DNA of 64,000 bases from NCBI RefSeq assembly GCF_024746815.1, contig NZ_CP080525.1:1488001-1552000 (forward strand), written 5' to 3'. The notes beneath the pieces are model-generated. The model made no database searches. It worked only from the letters and a program-made list of their open reading frames with translations, and had not been told where the DNA came from. Below are positions 21,744 through 30,435 of the stretch, one piece after another (positions within the stretch are counted from its first letter, which is position 1; the number at the start of each line of letters is the position of its first letter). A program made the position numbers and the translations under genes. The DNA comes from Mesorhizobium sp. AR07 (lineage in GTDB: Bacteria > Pseudomonadota > Alphaproteobacteria > Rhizobiales > Rhizobiaceae).

Positions 21744-22172
21744 TTGGACCACGACAGCAGTTTTTCGGCTGGTACAGCGGATGTTTCGTCCGGCGATAGC
21801 GATGCCTTGGCCGGCGTGACCGTCATCGTCTGCGCCTCCTGCCGCGACGAGACCGGCTCCGACGCCCATCCCCGCGCAGGCGAACTGCTGGCGCAGGACA
21901 CGCGCAGCGCTGCCTCTGGCGAAGACATCCGCGTCCGCACAGTCGAATGCCTCGGCAATTGCAAGCGCCGGCTCAGCGCCGCCATCCTGCGCGATAGCTG
22001 CTGGAGCTACGTCTTCGGCGACCTGACCGCGACCAGCGGCGCCGATCTCGTTACCGGCGCCAAACTCTTCGCCACCTCGACGGACGGCCTCATTCCGTGG
22101 CGCGGCCGTCCCGATAGCCTGAAACGCGGCCTCGTGGCCCGCATCCCTCCCCTCGACCTGTTGAAGGACTGA
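21744..22172 (+). CDS. DUF1636 family metal-binding protein
   Basis: A 142-residue protein of the DUF1636 family, which commonly sits beside cobW in rhizobial B12 clusters. Four cysteines are visible: VCASCRDE near the N-terminus (thioredoxin-like ferredoxin pattern) and VECLGNCKRR in the middle. The start is a TTG placed 8 nt after AAGGAG; no ATG gives the same complete domain. It is the first gene of the riboswitch-controlled operon and ends 2 bp before cobW. The biochemical role is unknown; a role in metal or redox handling during corrin synthesis is inferred. Confidence 0.85.
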   Translation: MDHDSSFSAGTADVSSGDSDALAGVTVIVCASCRDETGSDAHPRAGELLAQDTRSAASGEDIRVRTVECLGNCKRRLSAAILRDSCWSYVFGDLTATSGADLVTGAKLFATSTDGLIPWRGRPDSLKRGLVARIPPLDLLKD

Positions 22173-22174
22173 TC

Positions 22175-23212
22175 ATGACTGCTTCCGTCTCCCGCGTCCC
22201 CTGCACCGTCGTCACCGGCTTTCTCGGCGCCGGCAAGACGACGCTGATCCGTCATCTGCTGGAAAACGCCGGCGGCAAGCGGATCGCCATCATCGTCAAC
22301 GAATTCGGCGACATCGGCATCGACGGCGAGATCCTGAAGGGCTGCGGCATCGAGACATGCCCGGAGGAAAACATCGTCGAACTGGCCAATGGCTGCATCT
22401 GCTGCACCGTCGCCGACGATTTCGTGCCCGCGCTCGACCAGATCTTGTCGCTGACGCCGAAGGTCGACCACATCCTGATCGAGACCTCGGGCCTCGCGCT
22501 GCCCAAGCCACTGGTGCAAGCCTTCCAGTGGCCGACGGTGAAGAGCCGTGTGACGGTCGACAGCGTCATCGCCGTCGTCGATGGTCCGGCACTGGCCGAG
22601 GGCCGCGTCGCCAACGATATGGACGCACTTCAGGCGCAGCGCGCCCAGGACACGACGCTCGATCATGACGACCCGGTCGAGGAAGTGTTCGAGGACCAGA
22701 TCGCCTGCGCCGACCTGATCATCCTGTCGAAGAGCGACCTGATGGACGTCGCCGGCTCGGCCCGCGCCAACGCCATCATCAATGAACACTCCGCCCGTGC
22801 CGTGAAGATCGTGCCGACGTCGCATGGCAAGGTCGATCCCTCCGTGCTGCTCGGGCTCGGTCTCGCCGTCGAGGACGACATCGAGAACCGCAAGTCCCAT
22901 CATGACGGCGCATTCGACCACGAGCATGACGACTTCGATACGTTCATTGTCGACATTGCCTCGATCGCCAATCCGGACGAACTGGCAAAACGCGTCGCTA
23001 CCGCCGCCGAACAGGAAAACGTGCTGCGCGTAAAAGGCTTCGTCGAGGTCGGCGGCAAGCCGATGCGGCTTTTGCTGCAGGCCGTCGGCCCGCGCGTCAA
23101 TCACTATTACGACCGCGCCTGGACGGCGCAGGACGACCGCCGCTCGCGTCTCGTCGTCATCGGCCTCAAGGGGCTGAACCGCCCGGCGATCGAGCGTATA
23201 CTCGCCGGCTGA
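22175..23212 (+). CDS. cobW: Cobalamin biosynthesis protein CobW (G3E GTPase)
   Basis: A 345-residue G3E-family GTPase. The P-loop GFLGAGKTT is at residues 15-23 and the metal-binding CICC motif is at 74-77 (ELANGCICCTVADDF). A SKSDL base-recognition motif and the histidine-rich loop HHDGAFDHEHDDFD near residue 240 complete the pattern. CobW proteins are thought to deliver cobalt to the CobNST chelatase in the aerobic B12 pathway. It lies directly upstream of cobN. Confidence 0.96.
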   Translation: MTASVSRVPCTVVTGFLGAGKTTLIRHLLENAGGKRIAIIVNEFGDIGIDGEILKGCGIETCPEENIVELANGCICCTVADDFVPALDQILSLTPKVDHILIETSGLALPKPLVQAFQWPTVKSRVTVDSVIAVVDGPALAEGRVANDMDALQAQRAQDTTLDHDDPVEEVFEDQIACADLIILSKSDLMDVAGSARANAIINEHSARAVKIVPTSHGKVDPSVLLGLGLAVEDDIENRKSHHDGAFDHEHDDFDTFIVDIASIANPDELAKRVATAAEQENVLRVKGFVEVGGKPMRLLLQAVGPRVNHYYDRAWTAQDDRRSRLVVIGLKGLNRPAIERILAG

Positions 23213-23230
23213 CGCAAACCACGGGCCGCG

Positions 23231-26200
23231 ATGCACATCCTCACCACGACCTCCGCCTCGCTCGACGATCTCGCCGAGCCGGTCGATCTGCGGCAGACGC
23301 CGGCGGATATCGTGGCCCTGTCCTTCACCGACAGCGATCTCGCCGGACTGGCGGCGGCATGGAAGGCCGATGCTGGCCACCTGCCCTCGATGCGGCTGGC
23401 GGCTTTGCGTGACCTTCGCCACCCCATGTCCGTCGACCTCTGGGTCGACAGCGTCGCCCGCCATGCCAAAATCATCCTCGTGCGCATCCTCGGCGGCTAC
23501 GACTGGTGGCGCTATGGCTGCGACCAGCTTGCCTCGACCGCCCGCGCACGCGGCATAAAACTGGCGCTGCTGCCCGGCGAATGCCGCGACGAGGACCTGC
23601 GCCTGATCGAGTCCTCGACCCTGCCGCGCGAGGAATTGGACAGCCTGCTCGACTATTTCCGCGAGGGCGGCCCAGCGAATATGAGTGCGCTGGTGCAAAG
23701 GCTGGCGCGGTTGGCTGGGTCTGAAGCGACGATTTCGGCGCCGGTCGCGGTTCCGAAGGCAGGGTTTTACGAGCCGGGACTTGGGATTGTTGATCATCCG
23801 AGTGCCGTGCGGGTATCGATGATAGGTAGCGATCCTGCCCACGTCCGTGCCCCCATCATCCCCATCCTGTTCTACCGCTCGATGCTGCTGGCAGCCGATG
23901 TCGCGCCCATCGATGCTCTCTTCGAAGCGCTGCGGCTGTGCGGCATTAACCCAGTCCCCATCTTCGTCTCCAGCCTCAAGGACCCGGTATCCCTGGCATT
24001 CGTGGAGACCGCGCTGGCCGCGCTCAAACCCGCCGCCATCATCGCCGCGACCGCTTTCGCGTCTGGCGCTGAACCCGGCAAAGAGACTCTGTTCGACCGC
24101 GCCGGCGTGCCTGTGTTCCAGGTCATCGTCGCCACCACCCGCCGCGATATCTGGGAAAACAACCAGCGTGGCCTGGCGCCCGCCGACCTCGCCATGCATG
24201 TCGTGCTACCGGAACTCGACGGCCGCATTCTGGCCGGCGCCATTTCCTTCAAGGGCGAGAGCGAGGTCGATCCCGCACTTGGTCACCGCGCCTTCGCCAA
24301 CCGGCCGGAGCCGGATCGCGTGGCGCAAGTCGCGGACCGCGTCGCGGCCTTCATCCGCCTGCAGGAGACGCCAAGCGCCGAGCGCAAGCTGGCCATTCTG
24401 ATCCCTGACTATCCGAGTGCCCCCGGCCGCACCGGCTATGCCGTCGGCCTCGACGTGCCATCCAGCGTGCTGGCCATGCTGCATGACCTCAAGGGACAGG
24501 GCTATGCCGTTGACGGGATTCCGCAATCGCCGCGGGCGCTGCTGGATGCGCTGGAGCGTAGCAATGATGGGCTGAAACTGGAGGACTATCTCGACTTCTC
24601 GAAGGAACTGCCGGCTGAGGCAATGGCTGTCGTAGAGGCGGCCTGGGGGAAGACGGAAGATGAAACAGGTTTGTTCGAGGCGCCCCCCTCTGTCCTGCCG
24701 GACATCTCCCCCTCAAGGGGGGAGATTGGCATTTTCGCTGTTGGCTCCCGCCCCGCATCCTTGGCTATTGGCGAAAGCGGAGATGGAAGCGCAATCTCCC
24801 CCCTTGAGGGGGAGATGTCCGGCAGGACAGAGGGGGGCGCGACAGAACGCCAACCTTCGCGGCTAGTCGGCGAAAATCACTTCCCCTTCCGTGCCGCCAC
24901 CTTCGGCAACATCACCGTGGCACTCGCCCCGGATCGCGGCCGCTCGGCGGATCGCCGTGCCGATTACCACGACCCAACGCTGCCACCGCGCCATGCGCTG
25001 ATCGCCTTTGGCTTGTGGCTGCGCAAATCGCTCGGCGTTCATGCCCTGATCCATGTCGGTGCGCATGGCACGCTGGAATGGCTGCCGGGCAAGACGGTCG
25101 CGCTCTCGGAGAACTGCTTTCCCGAGATCGTCACCGGTCCCCTGCCCGTCATCTACCCCTTCATCGTCTCCAACCCCGGCGAAGCTGCGCACGCCAAGCG
25201 GCGCATCGCCGCCGTCACCCTTGGCCATCTGCCGCCGCCGCTGACTGGCGCCGGACTGGACGAAAACCAGCACAAGCTCGAGCGGCTGGTCGACGAATAT
25301 GCGCAGGCCGACGGGCTAGACCGTCGCCGCCGTGACCGTCTGGCCAAGCTCATCGTCGACACCGCGCAAAAGACCGGCCTTGCCTCCGAAGCCGGCGTCG
25401 CCGGAACCGACGCGCCCGACGAAGCGCTGCGCCGCATCGACGCCTGGCTCTGCGATCTCAAGGATTTCGCCATCAAGGACGGACTGCACATCTATGGCCG
25501 CGCGCCCGAGGGCGAGCCCGACGCCATGCGCCGCCAAAGTGCGGCGGCCGAGAAGACGGCGCTGCTCGCCGCGCTCGATGGCCGCCACGTCAAGGCTGGA
25601 CCGGCCGGCGCGCCCGCGCGCGGCCGTTCCGATGTCTTGCCCACCGGCCGCAACCTGTTCACGTCGGATCCGCGCACCATGCCGACGCCGACCGCCTATG
25701 ACCTCGGCAAGGCGGCGGCGGAGGAAGTGGTGCGCGGCTACATGCAATCGCATGGCGACTGGCCGCGTTCGCTGGTCATCGATCTCTGGGGCTCCGCCTC
25801 GCTGCGCACCGGCGGCGAGGAGATCGCGCAAGGCCTGGCGCTGATGGGCTGCCGGCCGCAATGGGATGCCGCGACCGGCCGCATCACCGGCATCGAGGTC
25901 TTGCCGCCGGCCACGCTCGGCCGCCCGCGCGTCGATGTCACCTGGCGCATTTCAGGCCTGTTTCGCGACATGTTCCCGACCCAGATCGCGCTGATCGATG
26001 CCGCCGCCAACGCTGTTGCCGCCCGCGACGAGGACGATTCGGAAAACCCGCTGGCGGCCAAGGCCCGCGCCGATGGCAAGATCAGCCCGCGCATCTTCGG
26101 CACTTCGCCCGGCACCTACGGCGCCGGCGTCGAGGACCTGCTGTCGAGCGGCGACTGGACGGCGCGCGAAGAGATCGGCCGCGCCTATCTCGACGCCACC

Positions 26201-26806
26201 TCGCATGCCTATGGCGGCGCCGACGGCGAAGGTGTCTCCGCGCCCGGCGCCTTCGAAGGCCGCATCGCCGAAGCCGATCTGCTGGTCCACACCGGCGACG
26301 ACCCCGGCCGCGACATTCTCGAAGGCTCCGCCGACGTCGCTTTCATCGGCGGTTTTTCGGCAGCACTTGCCGCGCTTGGCAGGAACGCCGACGTCATCGT
26401 GCTCGACACCACCGATCCGCAAAAGCCGAAGCCCCGTTCGCTCAGTGAGGCGGTGGCCCGCGTTGTACGTGCCCGCGCCGTCAATGCCCGCTTCATATCT
26501 GGCCAGATGCGCCACGGCCCGCGCGGCGCCTCGGAATTCGCCGAAACGGTCGACCGGCTGGTCGGCTTCGCCGAGACCACTCATGCCATATCGGGCGCCC
26601 TGATCGAGGCCGTGCATGATGCCTATCTTGGCGACGCGGAAGTTCGCGCCTTTATCCTGCGCGAGAACCCCGCCGCCGCGAAGGTGATCGCCGAGCGCTT
26701 CCTGTCGGCGCGGCACCGTGGCCTCTGGCACCCCTTGCGCAATTCGATCGACGACGATCTTGCCGCGCTGATTGCCGAGGCCGAGGCGCTCGGGGTCGCG
26801 GCATGA
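23231..26806 (+). CDS. cobN: Cobaltochelatase subunit CobN (with in-frame palindromic repeat insertion)
   Basis: A 1191-residue large subunit of the ATP-dependent aerobic cobaltochelatase, which inserts Co(II) into hydrogenobyrinic acid a,c-diamide with CobS and CobT (not in this window). Family motifs include GGYDWWRYG, HDLKGQGYAVDGIP, YHDPTLPPRHALIAFGLWL, VHVGAHGTLEWLPGK-like HVGAHGTLEWLPGK and DVTWRISGLFRDMFP. Residues about 484-537 are not CobN-like: they are encoded by a palindromic repeat element at 24680-24840, after which the family sequence resumes at FPFRAATFGNITVALAPDRG. The frame stays open throughout. Start ATG is 18 bp after cobW; the stop overlaps cobG by ATGA. Confidence 0.96.
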   Translation: MHILTTTSASLDDLAEPVDLRQTPADIVALSFTDSDLAGLAAAWKADAGHLPSMRLAALRDLRHPMSVDLWVDSVARHAKIILVRILGGYDWWRYGCDQLASTARARGIKLALLPGECRDEDLRLIESSTLPREELDSLLDYFREGGPANMSALVQRLARLAGSEATISAPVAVPKAGFYEPGLGIVDHPSAVRVSMIGSDPAHVRAPIIPILFYRSMLLAADVAPIDALFEALRLCGINPVPIFVSSLKDPVSLAFVETALAALKPAAIIAATAFASGAEPGKETLFDRAGVPVFQVIVATTRRDIWENNQRGLAPADLAMHVVLPELDGRILAGAISFKGESEVDPALGHRAFANRPEPDRVAQVADRVAAFIRLQETPSAERKLAILIPDYPSAPGRTGYAVGLDVPSSVLAMLHDLKGQGYAVDGIPQSPRALLDALERSNDGLKLEDYLDFSKELPAEAMAVVEAAWGKTEDETGLFEAPPSVLPDISPSRGEIGIFAVGSRPASLAIGESGDGSAISPLEGEMSGRTEGGATERQPSRLVGENHFPFRAATFGNITVALAPDRGRSADRRADYHDPTLPPRHALIAFGLWLRKSLGVHALIHVGAHGTLEWLPGKTVALSENCFPEIVTGPLPVIYPFIVSNPGEAAHAKRRIAAVTLGHLPPPLTGAGLDENQHKLERLVDEYAQADGLDRRRRDRLAKLIVDTAQKTGLASEAGVAGTDAPDEALRRIDAWLCDLKDFAIKDGLHIYGRAPEGEPDAMRRQSAAAEKTALLAALDGRHVKAGPAGAPARGRSDVLPTGRNLFTSDPRTMPTPTAYDLGKAAAEEVVRGYMQSHGDWPRSLVIDLWGSASLRTGGEEIAQGLALMGCRPQWDAATGRITGIEVLPPATLGRPRVDVTWRISGLFRDMFPTQIALIDAAANAVAARDEDDSENPLAAKARADGKISPRIFGTSPGTYGAGVEDLLSSGDWTAREEIGRAYLDATSHAYGGADGEGVSAPGAFEGRIAEADLLVHTGDDPGRDILEGSADVAFIGGFSAALAALGRNADVIVLDTTDPQKPKPRSLSEAVARVVRARAVNARFISGQMRHGPRGASEFAETVDRLVGFAETTHAISGALIEAVHDAYLGDAEVRAFILRENPAAAKVIAERFLSARHRGLWHPLRNSIDDDLAALIAEAEALGVAA
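24680..24840. repeat. Palindromic repeat element inside cobN
   Basis: Two perfect 49-bp inverted arms (24680-24728 and 24792-24840) flank a 63-bp core. Each arm contains CCTCTGTCCTGCCGGACATC and an inner CTCCCC/GGGGAG hairpin. The element is read in frame and encodes SVLPDISPSRGEIG on one arm and LEGEMSGRTEGG on the other. A second element with nearly the same arms lies in cobG at 27466-27656. It may belong to the rhizobial mosaic-element (RIME-like) class, but the exact family is not proven here. Confidence 0.9.
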
Positions 26807-28284
26807 ACGCCTTCTCGCGCCGTGGCGCCTGCCCAGCCCTGGCAGCACCCATGCAGACCGGCGACGGGCTGCTGGTGCGGCTCAACCCTGTCACTGGAGG
26901 ATCGTCGCCGAAGCTTTTGATTGGACTCGCCGAATCCGCCTTGCGGCACGGCAACGGCATCATGGAAGTCACCGCGCGCGGCAGTTTGCAGATACGCGGC
27001 CTTACAGGGGATAGCGCGGCGCTGCTGGCGACGGAGGTCGATGCGCTTGATATCGCCGTGCGCACCGGCGTGCCGGTCGAGACCGGGCCGCTGGCCGGCA
27101 TCGATCCGCAAGAGGTAGCCGATCCTCGGCCGCTGGCCGAGGGCATTCGCAAAGCTATCGATGAAGCGGGGCTGACGCAGCGGCTTGGACCGAAGGTTTC
27201 GGTCGTTGTCGACGGCGGGGGGCAACTGACGATGGATGCCGTGACGGCTGATGTGCGGCTGGCTGCAACGCGCACCGATGCGGGAGTTCGATGGCTGGTG
27301 TCTGTCGCGGGTGATGGGCAGAATGCGAAGGTGCTTGTCCTTGCCGATGAAGACTCGGCGCGTGACATCGTCATCGCCGCTCTAAGAATGATTGCCGAAA
27401 AAGGCCGGGAGGCACATGCAAGGGATTTATCGGAGAGGCAACTGACATCGCTCGCCGGTTGGCGATCCTTCCCACCCCCCTCTGTCCTGCCGGACATCTC
27501 CCCCGCAAGGGGGGAGATTGCGCCCTCATCTCCGCTTTCGCCAATCGCAGGCGTTGCGCCAATAGCTGACGCTGTAAGAGGAGAGCCGGCGGCAGAACTG
27601 CCGATCCCCCCCCTTGCGGGGGAGATGTCCGGCAGGACAGAGGGGGGTGGGAAGGAATGCCGGCCTATTGGAATTTTTAATCTGGCCACCTCCGCCACCG
27701 CCCTCGGCATCGGCCTGCCCTATGGCAGCATGCCAGCGGACAAGATCATCGGCCTCGCTCAAAGCGCCCTAACCCGCGGCACCACCGAAATCCGCCTCGC
27801 CCCGGGCCGTGCCTTGCTTTTCCTTGGCCAGCCATCCGCCGCCAACCAGCCCCTCCAAGACGCCGCAGCCACCCTCGGCTTCGTCACCGACGCCGCCGAT
27901 CCGCGCACGCGCATCGCCGCCTGCCCTGGCATGCCGGCCTGCGCTTCCGGCCGGATCGCGACGCGCGATATTGCCGAGGCGATAGCCGCTGAAAACGCCG
28001 ACATCCTCGACTTCACCCTGCACATTTCCGGCTGTGCCAAGGGCTGCGCCCATCCGGGCAAAGCAGCGCTTACCTTGGTCGGCGGCGAAAACGGAGCCGG
28101 ACTTGTCGTGAACGCGACGGCAAAGGCCCTTCCTGCCGGGTACAGGCCGCGCTATGACGCCGCGCGCGGCCTCAGCCGCGTCGCGGCAATGATCCGCAGC
28201 GCACGACTTCCCGGCGAAACCGCCGCCGCTTGCCTGACAAGGCTTGGCGCGGCCGGCATCGTCGAGGCTTACCGACAGGAATGA
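26803..28284 (+). CDS. cobG: Precorrin-3B synthase CobG (with in-frame palindromic repeat insertion)
   Basis: A 493-residue nitrite/sulphite-reductase-like mono-oxygenase that converts precorrin-3A to precorrin-3B with O2, the hallmark of the aerobic pathway. The first half-domain begins RRGACPALAAPMQTGDGLLVRL. The 4Fe-4S ligands are Cys374 and Cys380 (ACPGMPACASGR) and Cys411 and Cys415 (HISGCAKGCAHPGK). Residues about 222-285 derive from a palindromic repeat and separate the two halves; without them the protein would have about 430 residues, close to the family. ATGA overlap with cobN. Confidence 0.93.
   Translation: MNAFSRRGACPALAAPMQTGDGLLVRLNPVTGGSSPKLLIGLAESALRHGNGIMEVTARGSLQIRGLTGDSAALLATEVDALDIAVRTGVPVETGPLAGIDPQEVADPRPLAEGIRKAIDEAGLTQRLGPKVSVVVDGGGQLTMDAVTADVRLAATRTDAGVRWLVSVAGDGQNAKVLVLADEDSARDIVIAALRMIAEKGREAHARDLSERQLTSLAGWRSFPPPSVLPDISPARGEIAPSSPLSPIAGVAPIADAVRGEPAAELPIPPLAGEMSGRTEGGGKECRPIGIFNLATSATALGIGLPYGSMPADKIIGLAQSALTRGTTEIRLAPGRALLFLGQPSAANQPLQDAAATLGFVTDAADPRTRIAACPGMPACASGRIATRDIAEAIAAENADILDFTLHISGCAKGCAHPGKAALTLVGGENGAGLVVNATAKALPAGYRPRYDAARGLSRVAAMIRSARLPGETAAACLTRLGAAGIVEAYRQE
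27466..27656. repeat. Palindromic repeat element inside cobG
   Basis: Two perfect 49-bp inverted arms (27466-27514 and 27608-27656) flank a 93-bp core. The arms share CCCCTCTGTCCTGCCGGACA and the following ATCTCCCCC with the cobN element. Part of the core (CTCCGCTTTCGCCAAT, 27530-27545) is the reverse complement of a core segment of the cobN copy, so the two cores lie in opposite orientation. It is read in frame and codes for SVLPDISPARGEIA and LAGEMSGRTEGGG. Confidence 0.9.
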
Positions 28285-28286
28285 GC

Positions 28287-28919
28287 ATGGCCGCCTACGA
28301 CTACATCCACGACGGCACGGCGATCTACGAGCGCTCCTTCGCCATCATTCGCGCCGAGGCTGATCTGTCGCGCTTTTCCGAAGCCGAGGCTGATGTCGCC
28401 ATCCGCATGATCCACGCCTGCGGCCAGGTCGAAGCCACCAGGCATTTTGTCTTTTCCACGGATTTCGTTGCCGCCGCGCGCGCAGCGCTTTCGGCTGGCG
28501 CGCCGATCTTCTGCGACGCGGAAATGGTCTCGCACGGCGTCACTCGCGCCAGGCTGCCGGCCGGCAATGAGGTGATCTGCACACTGCGCGACCCGCGCAC
28601 GCACGAAATCGCCAAGGAGATTGGCAACACCCGTTCGGCGGCTGCGATCGACCTGTGGGGCGAACGCATGGCAGGTTCGGTGGTTGCTATCGGCAACGCG
28701 CCGACCGCGCTCTTCTATCTCCTGGAAAAACTGCGTGACGGCGCGCCGAAGCCGGCGGCCATCATCGGCATGCCGGTCGGCTTTGTCGGCGCGGCCGAAT
28801 CGAAGGATGCGCTGGCCGGGAATTCCTATGGTGTGCCCTATGCCATCGTGCGCGGCCGGCTGGGCGGCAGTGCCATGACCGCCGCCGCGCTCAACGCCCT
28901 GGCGAGGCCCGGCCTGTGA
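28287..28919 (+). CDS. cobH: Precorrin-8X methylmutase
   Basis: A 210-residue enzyme that moves the methyl group from C-11 to C-12, giving hydrogenobyrinic acid. It contains the substrate-site histidine in EMVSHGVTR, plus GNTRSAAA, IGNAPTALFYLLE and GMPVGFVGAAESK, all typical of CobH/CbiC. The ATG at 28287 is 6 nt after AGGA; an alternative ATG at 28281 overlaps the cobG stop. The stop overlaps the GTG of cobI. Confidence 0.95.
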   Translation: MAAYDYIHDGTAIYERSFAIIRAEADLSRFSEAEADVAIRMIHACGQVEATRHFVFSTDFVAAARAALSAGAPIFCDAEMVSHGVTRARLPAGNEVICTLRDPRTHEIAKEIGNTRSAAAIDLWGERMAGSVVAIGNAPTALFYLLEKLRDGAPKPAAIIGMPVGFVGAAESKDALAGNSYGVPYAIVRGRLGGSAMTAAALNALARPGL

Positions 28920-29674
28920 ACGCCCCCGCGAAAGGCCGCCTGGTTGGTGTCGGCACCGGTCCCGGCGATCCCGAACTGTTGACGCTGAAGGCCGCGCGGG
29001 CCTTGGCCGAGGCCGATGTCGTGGCCTATTTCGCCAAGCGCGGCAACAACAGCAACGCGCGCACCATTGTCGAAGCGCAATTCCGCCCGGGCATGACGGA
29101 ATTGCCGCTGCTCTATCCCGTCACCACGGAAATCGACAAGGATCACGACGACTACCGGTCGCAGATCACCGGTTTCTACGAAGAATCGGCCGAGAAGGTC
29201 GCCGAGCACCTTCAGGCAGGCAAGATGGTTGCGGTGCTGTCCGAGGGCGACCCGCTGTTCTACGGCTCCTACATGCATCTGCATGTGCGCCTCGCCCATC
29301 GTTTCCCGACCGAAGTCATTCCCGGCGTCACCGCCATGTCGGGCTGCTGGTCGGCCACCGGCCTGCCGATCGTCCAGGGCGACGATGTGCTGACCGTGTT
29401 GCCGGGCACGATGAGCGAGTTCGAACTCACCCGCCGGCTGGCCGACACCGACGCCGCCGTCATCATGAAGGTCGGTCGCAACCTGCCCAAGATCAGGCGT
29501 GCGCTGGAGGCAACCGGCAAGCTGACGCGCGCCGTCTATGTCGAGCGCGGCACCATGGCCAGCAGCATCTCGATGAAGCTCGCCGACAAACAGGACGACA
29601 AGGCGCCCTATTTCGCCATCGTGCTGGTCGCAGGCTGGTCCGGCCGGCCCGGCGTTTTGGGAGCGCAAGCATGA
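28916..29674 (+). CDS. cobI: Precorrin-2 C20-methyltransferase
   Basis: A 252-residue SAM-dependent tetrapyrrole methylase. The N-terminal GVGTGPGDPELLTLKA and the central VLSEGDPLFYGSYMHLH and EVIPGVTAMSGC motifs are those of CobI/CbiL. It makes precorrin-3A. The start is GTG overlapping the cobH stop (GTGA). The stop overlaps cobJ by ATGA. Confidence 0.95.
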   Translation: MNAPAKGRLVGVGTGPGDPELLTLKAARALAEADVVAYFAKRGNNSNARTIVEAQFRPGMTELPLLYPVTTEIDKDHDDYRSQITGFYEESAEKVAEHLQAGKMVAVLSEGDPLFYGSYMHLHVRLAHRFPTEVIPGVTAMSGCWSATGLPIVQGDDVLTVLPGTMSEFELTRRLADTDAAVIMKVGRNLPKIRRALEATGKLTRAVYVERGTMASSISMKLADKQDDKAPYFAIVLVAGWSGRPGVLGAQA

Positions 29675-30435
29675 GTGGCCGTCTTACCGTCATCGGCCTT
29701 GGGCCTGGCAATGCCGATCAGGTCACGCCGGAAGCCAGCCGTGCTGTCGCCGATGCCAAGTTCTTCTACGGCTACAAACCCTATCTCGACCGGCTCGAGC
29801 TGCGCCCGGACCAGACCCGCGTTGCATCAGACAATCGCGAGGAGCTCGCGCGCTCCAAGGATGCGCTGGCCAAGGCCGCCGAGGGCCATGACGTTGCCGT
29901 GGTCTCCGGCGGCGATCCCGGCGTGTTCGCCATGGCCGCCGCCGTCTGCGAAGCGATCGAGGCAGGCCCAGCCGAATGGCGTGCCGTCGATGTCACTGTG
30001 GTGCCCGGCATCACCGCCATGCTGGCCGTTGCCGCGCGTATCGGCGCCCCGCTCGGCCACGATTTCTGCGCCATTTCGCTGTCCGACAATTTGAAGCCTT
30101 GGGAACTGATCGAGCTGCGCCTGCTCGCGGCAGCCGGCGCCGGCTTCGTCATCGCGCTCTACAACCCGATCAGCAAGGCGCGCCCTTGGCAGCTTGCCCG
30201 TGCCTTCGAATGCCTGACCGCGATCCTGCCTGGCACCACGCCTGTCATCTTCGGCCGCGCCGCCGGTCGCCCGGACGAGCGCATCGAGGTCACTCTGCTG
30301 GCCGATGTCGAGGCCGAGAAGGCCGATATGGCGACCTGCATCATCATCGGCTCGCCCGAAACCCGGATCATCAAGCGAGGGGACAGACCGGCGCTGGTCT
30401 ACACGCCGCGATCGTCGACGGGTCACAAGAAATGA
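29671..30435 (+). CDS. cobJ: Precorrin-3B C17-methyltransferase
   Basis: A 254-residue tetrapyrrole methylase that contracts the ring while methylating C-17 to form precorrin-4. Motifs are VIGLGPGNADQVTPEA, GYKPYLDRL, VVSGGDPGVFAMAAAV and LYNPISKARPWQL. Its last 13 bp overlap the convergent 3 prime end of cobK. Confidence 0.95.
   Translation: MSGRLTVIGLGPGNADQVTPEASRAVADAKFFYGYKPYLDRLELRPDQTRVASDNREELARSKDALAKAAEGHDVAVVSGGDPGVFAMAAAVCEAIEAGPAEWRAVDVTVVPGITAMLAVAARIGAPLGHDFCAISLSDNLKPWELIELRLLAAAGAGFVIALYNPISKARPWQLARAFECLTAILPGTTPVIFGRAAGRPDERIEVTLLADVEAEKADMATCIIIGSPETRIIKRGDRPALVYTPRSSTGHKK

Noticed and set aside
22007..24199. Minus-strand open frame of 730 codons opposite cobW and cobN
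   Set aside because: Antisense shadow of two confidently assigned genes; composition is typical of a GC-driven reverse frame.
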